Shown here piece after piece: positions 1 to 6,800 of a stretch of DNA of 13,433 nt; position 1 is the first letter of the stretch; each line of letters begins with the position of its first letter. Made by a program: the position numbers and the translations under genes. The notes below the pieces were generated by a model. It searched no databases, was not told the DNA's origin, and was given only the letters and a program-made list of their open reading frames with translations. This stretch comes from Chitinophaga pinensis (GTDB lineage: Bacteria > Bacteroidota > Bacteroidia > SXHM01): assembly GCA_945889235.1 (NCBI GenBank), contig CAMDBK010000052.1, positions 1-13,433 of the forward strand, in the 5' to 3' direction.

Positions 1-78
1 GTAGTTTACCTGATTGAAGATACCATAAAAATAGTTGAGGTTAGAAAAGTGGGGCATAGAAAAGATATTTACGAATAA
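1..78 (+). CDS. RelE/ParE-family toxin, C-terminal fragment (cut by window edge)
   Basis: The frame is open from the first base and encodes 25 residues before a TAA stop. It has the typical C-terminal strand of RelE/ParE toxins: a YLIEDTIKIVEV segment followed by RKVGHRKDIYE. The VGHRK-[DE]-[IV]-Y ending is very characteristic of RelE-type mRNA interferases, where the Arg/His/Lys/Tyr residues near the C-terminus take part in RNA binding and cleavage. By family, it would be the toxin of a type II toxin-antitoxin pair, with the antitoxin gene expected just upstream, outside the window. Too little is present to separate RelE from ParE or to judge whether the gene is intact. The stop lies 41 nt before the next gene. 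Confidence 0.72.
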   Translation, partial: VVYLIEDTIKIVEVRKVGHRKDIYE

Positions 79-86
79 AATAAGTG

Positions 87-94
87 TAATTTTG
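87..94 (+). promoter_or_regulatory. Candidate Bacteroidota -7 promoter element for tatA
   Basis: TAATTTTG exactly matches the Bacteroidota sigma-A -7 consensus TAnnTTTG. It sits 25 nt before the tatA ATG and just after the toxin stop codon. No convincing -33 TTTG is seen at the expected 19-21 nt spacing, so this is a motif match only. Confidence 0.4.
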
Positions 95-119
95 CTTAAT
101 AATTAATTTAATAGAAATC

Positions 120-290
120 ATGGGAAATTTAAATGGGTGGGAAATATTCGCAATAGTTGCAGTAATAATATTGCTTTTCGGAGCTAAAAAAATTCCAAGC
201 CTAATGAAAGGCATTGGTGAAGGAATCAACGAATTCAAAAAAGCTTCAAGAGGAGAAGATAAACCATCTACTCCTGAAAAAAAGGACTGA
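120..290 (+). CDS. tatA: Twin-arginine translocase subunit TatA/TatE
   Basis: A 56-residue protein whose whole length fits TatA/E. There is a short N-terminal membrane helix (about residues 7-20, starting WEIFAIVAVIILLFG), the conserved FG hinge (F20-G21), then KKIPSLMKGIGEGINEFKKA as the amphipathic helix, and a charged tail rich in Lys/Glu/Asp. TatA oligomers form the pore of the Sec-independent pathway that exports folded twin-arginine proteins across the inner membrane together with TatC (not in the window). The ATG at 120 is the only start that keeps the full membrane helix. As in many Bacteroidota there is no Shine-Dalgarno sequence. The gene appears monocistronic: a promoter-like element precedes it and an AT-rich hairpin follows directly. 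TatE or a TatB-like role cannot be excluded by sequence. Confidence 0.9.
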   Translation: MGNLNGWEIFAIVAVIILLFGAKKIPSLMKGIGEGINEFKKASRGEDKPSTPEKKD

Positions 291-317
291 TAATTTTTGT
301 CAGTAAAAATTATTTTT
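291..317 (+). terminator. Possible weak intrinsic terminator after tatA
   Basis: TAATTTTT (291-298) and AAAAATTA (305-312) form a perfect 8-bp stem around a 6-nt loop, and five T residues follow at once. The stem has no G-C pairs, so termination would be inefficient. The position immediately after the tatA stop supports it. Confidence 0.4.
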
Positions 318-370
318 CTCTCAACATCTACTTTATTCTTTCCACTACTTTTACGGCTTAAAATTTAAGC

Positions 371-1585
371 ATGATAACTGTAAACGGAAGAAGCTATAAA
401 GAACAATCGGTGCCCGTGGTGGGCATTTGCATGGACGGAACCTCCATGAATTATTACGAAGCAGCAACTTCCGTAATGCCCAATCTTCAGCGATTTATAA
501 AAACCGGAAGCATGGGTTTGGTGCATTCCGTTATACCTTCTTTTACCAATCCCAACAATATGGCAATTGTTACCGGAACCACTCCCGATATAAACGGGAT
601 TTGCGGAAACTATTGGTATGACCGCAAAGCAGACAAAGAAGTAATGATGAATGAGCCTTCTGATTTATTGGTTCCAACAATACTTTCCGAATTCAGCAAG
701 CACAATAAAAAAGTGGCAGTGGTAACTGCGAAAGATAAATTGCGCAAAATGCTGAGCAAAGATTTGAATGGAATTTGTTTCTCAGCGGAGTATGCCGACA
801 AAGCGAATCTTGCTGAAAACGGAATTGAAAAAGTTACCACATCCTTAATGGAAAAAGAGCAGCCCGGAATTTACGACCCCGATATTTCGGTGTATGTAAT
901 TGAAGCGGGAGTGCGTTTACTAAAAAGAGAGAACTATGATTTGCTCTATCTTACTACAACGGATTTTGTGCAGCATAAATATCCTCCGGGCGCAGAAGAG
1001 GCAAATAATTTTCTTTCTAAAATTGATTACTGGCTTGGCGAATTAGATAAGTTAGGTGCGATTATCGGTGTTACTGCCGACCACGGTATGCAGGGAAAAA
1101 CAAATCCTGACGGAACTCCGAAAGTACTGTTTATTGAAACAATTTTAAAAGAAGTTGGCGATATTTCTTCACGTGTTATTTTGCCGATTACTGACCCTTA
1201 CGTAGTTCATCACGGTGCGCTGGGCGGCTATGGAACTGTTTACCTGCAACAAAAAGATATACGAAAAGCGAAGGAAATTATTTCATCATTAGAAGGTGTT
1301 GAATTGGTTCTTACTAACGAAGAAGCTGCTACGCGTTTCAATCTTCCTCCTGATAAAATCGGTGAGTTGGTTTTGCTTTCTGATGCACGCACTACAATTG
1401 GTCGTGCACGCGAGTGGCATGATATGGACAAAATAAAAGAAGGTTTACGCTCACACGGAAGTTTGCATACATCTATTGTTCCGATGATATTTAACCGCAA
1501 ACTAAATACGGAATACCAGCAAAAATTAGACAGCGGAAATTCACGCAACTTTGATTTGTTTGATTTTCTGAGCAATGGAATTTAA
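371..1585 (+). CDS. phnA: Phosphonoacetate hydrolase
   Basis: A 404-residue enzyme of the alkaline phosphatase superfamily that cleaves the C-P bond of phosphonoacetate to give acetate and phosphate, at a di-zinc centre in the cytoplasm. Visible active-site elements are the metal-binding Asp in GICMDGT (D22), the nucleophile loop SFTNPNN with T59, the DFVQH motif (D198, H202), the TADHGMQ motif (D237, H238), and a C-terminal SHGSLHTS segment that supplies the last metal-binding His (H362 or H366). Order and spacing match the phosphonoacetate hydrolase family (about 400-420 aa), and no signal peptide is present. The ATG at 371 starts the conserved N-terminus. The facing phnY makes its substrate, which strongly supports the assignment over a generic nucleotide pyrophosphatase or phosphodiesterase. 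A TAnnTTT-like motif at 346-353 could be its -7 element but is imperfect. Confidence 0.9.
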   Translation: MITVNGRSYKEQSVPVVGICMDGTSMNYYEAATSVMPNLQRFIKTGSMGLVHSVIPSFTNPNNMAIVTGTTPDINGICGNYWYDRKADKEVMMNEPSDLLVPTILSEFSKHNKKVAVVTAKDKLRKMLSKDLNGICFSAEYADKANLAENGIEKVTTSLMEKEQPGIYDPDISVYVIEAGVRLLKRENYDLLYLTTTDFVQHKYPPGAEEANNFLSKIDYWLGELDKLGAIIGVTADHGMQGKTNPDGTPKVLFIETILKEVGDISSRVILPITDPYVVHHGALGGYGTVYLQQKDIRKAKEIISSLEGVELVLTNEEAATRFNLPPDKIGELVLLSDARTTIGRAREWHDMDKIKEGLRSHGSLHTSIVPMIFNRKLNTEYQQKLDSGNSRNFDLFDFLSNGI

Positions 1586-1587
1586 AA

Positions 1588-1620
1588 GCCTCACCCCGGC
1601 CCTCTCCGAGGGAGAGGGAG
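1588..1620. repeat. REP-like GC-rich palindrome between phnA and the HD gene
   Basis: CCCTCTCC (1600-1607) and GGAGAGGG (1611-1618) form a perfect 8-bp stem with a 3-nt GAG loop, preceded by a GCCTCACCCCGG lead. This GC-rich block stands out in AT-rich DNA. The CTCACCCCGGCCCTCTCC type of sequence resembles dispersed REP-like palindromes I recall from many bacterial genomes. It occupies almost the whole 48-nt gap between two genes of the same strand, so it could attenuate or stabilise a shared transcript. There is no T-tract, which argues against a simple intrinsic terminator. Confidence 0.65.
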
Positions 1621-1633
1621 CAGAGACTCCTCA

Positions 1634-2233
1634 ATGGAAAACATCGAAAAAATAATCGAAGAAGTTTTCAAACTCTATGAATTGCATGGCAGCGATGATT
1701 ATATCGGTGAACCGGTTTCGCAGATAGAACATGCATCACAAAGCGCACAATTAGCGGAAAAAGAAGGTTATGATGAGGAAGTAATTCTTGCTGCTTTCTT
1801 TCACGACATCGGGCATATCTGTGCGAAAAAAGACCCTAAGAATGATATGGGTGGTTACGGAATGATGCGCCACGAACGAGTTGGAGCAAATTATTTACGC
1901 AAAAGAGGTTTCTCTGAAAAGATTGCAAAGCTGATGGAAAATCATGTAGAAGCTAAACGCTATTTGTGCTTTAAACATCCTGAATATTATGAAAAACTTT
2001 CTGTTGCAAGTAAAGCTACTTTTGAATTTCAGGGTGGTAAAATGACAAAGGAAGAAGCTGAAAAATTTGAAAACGACCCGCTGTTTTCATTAAGCATAAA
2101 AATGCGTGAGTGGGATGAAACTGCGAAGGAGGAGAATGTGCCGCTGCTAGATTTATCTTACCTGAAAGAGATGAGCAGAAGACATTTACTTACGCAACAT
2201 CCCACGGCAACGAATACGTCTTCACGTGGGTAA
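1634..2233 (+). CDS. PhnZ-like HD-domain mixed-valent diiron phosphonate oxygenase
   Basis: A 199-residue HD-domain protein of the phosphonate-operon HDIG family. It carries the PhnZ-type ligand set in order: Y23 and E26 in the YIGEPVSQ lid, H33, H57-D58 in the FFHDIGH motif, H80, H104 and D161 (MREWDE). This closely matches the residue pattern I recall for PhnZ, which binds two irons and uses O2 to cleave (R)-2-amino-1-hydroxyethylphosphonate to glycine and phosphate. Related enzymes (TmpB type) act on the trimethylated analogue, so the substrate here is not settled. The lid Tyr/Glu and the 158-161 region are what separate it from ordinary HD phosphohydrolases. The last ~10 residues (QHPTATNTSSRG) look non-conserved, because the frame runs 44 nt into the 3' end of the opposing phnY gene. 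The partner hydroxylase is not in the window. Confidence 0.85.
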   Translation: MENIEKIIEEVFKLYELHGSDDYIGEPVSQIEHASQSAQLAEKEGYDEEVILAAFFHDIGHICAKKDPKNDMGGYGMMRHERVGANYLRKRGFSEKIAKLMENHVEAKRYLCFKHPEYYEKLSVASKATFEFQGGKMTKEEAEKFENDPLFSLSIKMREWDETAKEENVPLLDLSYLKEMSRRHLLTQHPTATNTSSRG

Positions 2234-3614
2234 AGGCTTTCATGGTTTCAATCACACCTTCTTTGTAGCCTAAACCGGAATCTTTTACTCCACCAAAAGG
2301 AGTCCATTCCAAGCGGTAGCTGGGTGCTTCGTTTACGTTTACTGTTCCGGTTTCTAATTCAGTAATTACGCGTTGAATAGATTGCCAGTCGTTACTCATT
2401 ACTCCTCCTGAAAGTCCGTAAGGTGTATCGTTGGCAATTTGTATGGCTTCAGTCAGCGTTTTAAAACGGATAATGGGAACCACGGGGCCAAAAGTTTCTT
2501 TAGCACAAACGGGAAAATCATTTTTTGCAAAATCCAGGACTGTTGGGGCTAACAATGCACCCTCTCTTTTATTGCCGCACAATAATTTTGCACCTGCTGC
2601 AATGGTTTCGTTAATACGTTTTTCAATTTCAATGGCTGATGCTTCATTAATCACTGTACCCATTTCGGTATGCTCATCATAGGGATTTCCATACTTTATT
2701 TTGCTCACTTTTTCAGCAAGTTTTTCTGCGTATTCATCTGCAATTTCTTCATCAACTAAAATTCTTCTGATTGCAGTGCAGCGCTGTGCTGAGTTTTTGA
2801 AAGTTCCTGCAATAGTTATGTCCACTACTTCATCAATGTCAGCATCGTGAAGAACAAGAAAAGCGGAACTTCCGCCTAACTCCAACACTAATTTTTTGTA
2901 GCCTGCTGTTTGTGCAATGTGTTTTCCAACGGCACTGCTTCCGGTAAATGAAACCATGCTCACCAAGGGATGAGTTACCAGCATATCGCAGGTTTCTTTG
3001 ATGGGACCGTTCACCACATTGAGCATGTTGGGTGGTAAGCCGCAATCAAGGGCTAACTGAGCAAAATAATAAGCACAAAGCGGAGCTTTTTCTGAAGGTT
3101 TTAAAATGACTGTATTGTTAGTGGCAATTGCAGGAGCAATTTTATGCGCCACCTGGTTCATTGGATGATTGAAAGGTGTAATGGCTGAAATTAAATTCAA
3201 CGGATAACGAGTGGTGTAAATTCTGCGCGGACGACCATTTTTGGTAATGTCGCAAGGAAAAACCTCTGAGTCATCATCCAGTGCTTTTGCAGCTGAAAAC
3301 CGCAGCACATCACTAACACGCGAGGCTTCATATTTTGTGTCTTTCAGGCATAAACCGGTTTCATCAGTAATGATTTTGGCTATTTCATCAGTCTTTGTGT
3401 CGATGACAGCCGCCATTTTGTTCAGAATATTGGAGCGCTCATAGCGGGTGAGATGAATTTTTGTGGCGTGAGTTTGTTGAATGACTTTTTCCAGTTCTTT
3501 GGGTGAAATCATGGAAACACGTCCTACCACTTTCCCTGTATAGGGGCTATGAATGGAGTGCCATTCGCCTGAAAATTCCTGTTTGCCGTTGATAATACTT
3601 CCGAATTCTAACAT
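2190..3614 (-). CDS. phnY: Phosphonoacetaldehyde dehydrogenase
   Basis: A 474-residue NAD(P)-dependent aldehyde dehydrogenase that oxidises phosphonoacetaldehyde to phosphonoacetate, the PhnA substrate. ALDH landmarks are N149 in PFNHPMN, the cofactor segment VILKPSEKAP (169-178), the SFTGSSAVG Rossmann loop (222-230), the general base E245 in LELGG, the nucleophile C279, and ETFGPVVP (373-380). Arg directly before the catalytic Cys (R278-C279), R105 and H150 correspond to substrate residues known from characterised PhnY, which supports this subfamily over succinate-semialdehyde or lactaldehyde dehydrogenases. I chose the ATG at 3614 because the conserved region begins there (MLEFGSIINGK). 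The frame stays open to 3764, but those 50 extra codons read through a dispersed palindrome. The 3' end overlaps the convergent HD gene by 44 nt. A TACTTTTG promoter element lies upstream. Confidence 0.88.
   Translation of the reverse strand: MLEFGSIINGKQEFSGEWHSIHSPYTGKVVGRVSMISPKELEKVIQQTHATKIHLTRYERSNILNKMAAVIDTKTDEIAKIITDETGLCLKDTKYEASRVSDVLRFSAAKALDDDSEVFPCDITKNGRPRRIYTTRYPLNLISAITPFNHPMNQVAHKIAPAIATNNTVILKPSEKAPLCAYYFAQLALDCGLPPNMLNVVNGPIKETCDMLVTHPLVSMVSFTGSSAVGKHIAQTAGYKKLVLELGGSSAFLVLHDADIDEVVDITIAGTFKNSAQRCTAIRRILVDEEIADEYAEKLAEKVSKIKYGNPYDEHTEMGTVINEASAIEIEKRINETIAAGAKLLCGNKREGALLAPTVLDFAKNDFPVCAKETFGPVVPIIRFKTLTEAIQIANDTPYGLSGGVMSNDWQSIQRVITELETGTVNVNEAPSYRLEWTPFGGVKDSGLGYKEGVIETMKAFTHVKTYSLPWDVA
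2201..2230. other. Inverted repeat in the convergent gene overlap
   Basis: CCCACG (2201-2206) and CGTGGG (2225-2230) are perfect inverted arms separated by 18 nt, inside the stretch shared by the 3' ends of the HD gene and phnY. An RNA hairpin could form on either strand. No T-run follows on either side, so it is not a canonical terminator. Confidence 0.35.
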
Positions 3615-3639
3615 AGATTGATTTTTATTTTGTGAGTGG

Positions 3640-3647
3640 CAAAAGTA
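3640..3647 (-). promoter_or_regulatory. Candidate -7 promoter element for phnY
   Basis: On the minus strand this reads TACTTTTG, an exact match to the Bacteroidota TAnnTTTG -7 consensus. It ends 25 nt before the chosen phnY ATG at 3614, which would give a short leader. A good -33 TTTG was not found. The position supports the 3614 start and argues against translation from 3764. Confidence 0.45.
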
Positions 3648-3665
3648 GCTTTTTGTTGAAAGTAG

Positions 3666-3771
3666 TTCGTCATTGCGAGTCCCGCTTTTCGCGGGGCAAA
3701 GCAATCTCATTTTAGTGTTCTGTATTTCATTTATGAGATTGCTTCGGTCGTTCCTCCCTCGCAATGACGAA
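3666..3771. repeat. 106-bp imperfect palindrome (dispersed REP/MITE-like element)
   Basis: Outer arms TTCGTCATTGCGAG (3666-3679) and CTCGCAATGACGAA (3758-3771) are perfect 14-bp inverted repeats. Inner arms AAGCAATCTCAT (3699-3710) and ATGAGATTGCTT (3733-3744) are perfect 12-bp inverted repeats. The left half also holds a small hairpin, CCCGC-TTTTC-GCGGG (3681-3695), not mirrored on the right, so the element is asymmetric. The CGTCATTGCGAG...GCAATCTC pattern is one I recall as dispersed in many bacterial genomes. It sits between the divergent phnY and adhesin genes and encodes nothing. A folded RNA could form from either strand. Confidence 0.8.
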
Positions 3772-3815
3772 AATGAATAAACTTTATTTCATTTTCAGCG
3801 TATGCACACTATATA

Positions 3816-6800
3816 ATGCGCGAAAAGAATTTTACAGGGTTATTAAACGTGTTTCAAGGGAATAATAAAAGGGTTCATTGGCTTGCTAAAAACCTGCTTT
3901 CCTTCCTGCTTTTCTTTCTCAGTTTCCAGCCTTTGCGGGCACAGATAACTATTCAGGAAGCAACTAACCAAACAGATGTTAATAATCTGGTGAACAATGT
4001 GCTGCTTAATTCATGCATTAACATTTCAAATATCCAATATACAGGGGTTTTCAGGGCAATAGGTTCATTTAACGGAACTGCTTCAAACATTGGTTTAAAC
4101 AGTGGAATTATTCTTACTAACGGGAGAGGAAATAATGCGATAGGACCAAATAACATAGCCAACCGTTCAACATCTAACGGACCACAAGCCGGAGATGCTC
4201 AACTTACCGTTTTAGCAGGAACGGCTACATATGATGCCAGCATTCTGGAATTTGATTTTATCCCCTATTCAGATACCATTCAGTTTGATTATGTTTTTGC
4301 TTCAGAGGAATACAACGAATATGTTGGTTTGTTTAATGATCCCGTAGCGTTTTTTATCACCGGTCCGGGCTATGGAACGCCAACTAATATTGCAAAGATT
4401 CCTGGAACAGTTACTCCGGTCTCCATCAACACGATTAACAACGGATACATAGCAGTTTGTCCTTCAGCCGGACCTTGCGTGAATTGTGCGTACTACTTTG
4501 ATAACTGCGGTGGAACTACTGTTCAATACGATGGATTTACAACGCCAATGACTGCTTTTGCAGTTGTTCAGCCTTGTCAGCAATACCACATAAAAATAGC
4601 AATAGCTGATGCATTAGACAGGATTTTTGATTCAGCAGTTTTGCTGAAAGCAGGAAGTTTTACAGCAGGCGCAGTTGCAGATGTGGCGTTGGGAACTATC
4701 AATAATATCAACAGCATTTACGAAGGCTGTGATAATGGCGGATTTACATTTACAAGACTTGACAGTTCAGACAACAGTTTGCCGGTTGTTGTTAGCTACA
4801 CCATTTCAGGAACAGCAACAAACGGAACAGATTATACAACTATAACAACCTCCATCACTATTCCTGCCGGGCAAAATTCAACAACCAGACCTATTAACGC
4901 TTTGCTTGATGGCAGCGTTGAAGGCAGTCAAACCGTAACAATAAGTCTTGGAAGCTCGGGTTGCAGTTGTCTTGCACCGCCTACAGTTACGCTAACTATT
5001 CTTGATAACAACACTGTTCTTTCAGGAAGTGTTTCGGGTGGTGATACCATTTGTCTCGGTGAAACAATTACACTCACTGCAAATGCAGCAGGAAGTCAGG
5101 GACCTTATACTTACAGCTGGAATAATGGCGGTGGCTCAGGTAACTCCATCACCGTTTCACCTGCTGTAACTACAACCTACACAGTAACTATTAGTGATGC
5201 CTGCAACGGACAAACAGTAAATCTTACACAAACTGTTTCTGTTATTCAAGCCGGTTTTACAGTTGCAGGAGGCTCAACACAATGCCTGACAGGAAATTCG
5301 TTTTCTTTTACCAATACAGGTTCAACAGCTCCCGGAATTAATCATACATGGGATTTTGGTGACAGCAGTCCGACAGTGAATACAGTCAATGCTTCACATA
5401 CTTACGCAGTTGCCGGAACCTATACCGTAACACATACTATCAGCAACGGAACATGTTCATTAAGTACAACTGCAACTGTTAGTATTGTGGGTTCGCCAAC
5501 TGCACTGATAACGGGAAACAACAGTTTCTGCACAGGAACTAACACAGTGTTATCAGCTGCAACATCTACGCCCGGCTCCGGAAGTATTACCTCTTTTCAA
5601 TGGCAACTGAACGGAAGTAATATTGGCGGTGCAACATCATCAACTTACACTGTTTCTGCTGCCGGGAATTATACCGTTGTGGTTACAAACAGCAATGCAT
5701 GTTCTACTGTTTCTGCGGTGTTTGTGGTAACTTCATCCAACAGTCCAACAGCAACAATTACAGGAAGTAATAGTATTTGTGCCGGAAATACCACCGTGTT
5801 GTCATCTGCCGGCTCTGTACCGGGTTCAGGAACAATTTCATCCTATCAATGGCAACTGAACGGAAGTAATATTGGTGGTGCAACTGCTGCAACATATTCT
5901 GCAACTGTAACAGGAAACTACACTGTTATAATTACAAATAGTTTTGGTTGTTCTGCAACATCCTCGGCTTTTAACGTAACTGTAAATTCTAATCCTGTTG
6001 CAACAATTACGGGCAATAATTCTTTTTGTACAGGTAGCACTGCCTTGCTTTCCGCTGCAACCTCAACTGCCGGTTCAGGAACAATTTCTTCGTATCAATG
6101 GCAATTAAACGGAAGTACTATTGGTGGCGCAACTGCAACTACATACACAGCAATTTCGGCAGGAAATTATACGGTTGTAATTACAAATTCCAATGGGTGT
6201 TCAACAACTTCTGCAATATGGATTGTGACTGAATTTTCAAATCCGAGTGTTATAATTTCCTCTTCCACAAATGTTGCCTGTACAGGAAATAACAACGGAA
6301 CAGCAACAGCTGTTGCATCCGGAGGCTCCGGTGTTTATTCATATTTATGGCAGCCGGGATTGCAAACAACCGCATCGGTAAATAATCTTTCTGCGGGAAT
6401 AAATACAATTACAGTAACAGACGGAAACGGTTGTACAGATACAGCTTCCGTTAATATTCTGGTGATTGATAATGCAGCACCCATTGCAATTTGTCAAAAT
6501 ATAACAGTGTATTTAAATCCATTGGGCACAGCAAGTATTACAGGAGCAGATATTAATAACGGCTCAAGTGATAACTGCGGAATTGCTGCAATGACAGTAA
6601 GTCCGAACACCTTTGATTGCAACAATCTTGGCGACAATACAGTTGTTTTAACTGTTACGGATGGAAGCGGAAATTCAGCAACCTGTTCTGCTGTGGTTTC
6701 AGTTCAATACAGCAATCCTCCGTTGCCAAACTGCGGAAATATATCTGCATATATTTCAACTGTCGGAACAGTTTCAGTAAGCGACACAGATATTATTACC

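Noticed and set aside
41..238. Minus-strand frame opposite tatA
   Set aside because: It is antisense to a clear TatA gene, has no recognisable features, and starts within the TatA amphipathic helix region.
3615..3764. Fifty-codon N-terminal extension of the phnY frame
   Set aside because: It translates the 106-bp dispersed palindrome, the conserved PhnY sequence begins at the ATG at 3614, and a promoter-like TACTTTTG lies inside the extension.
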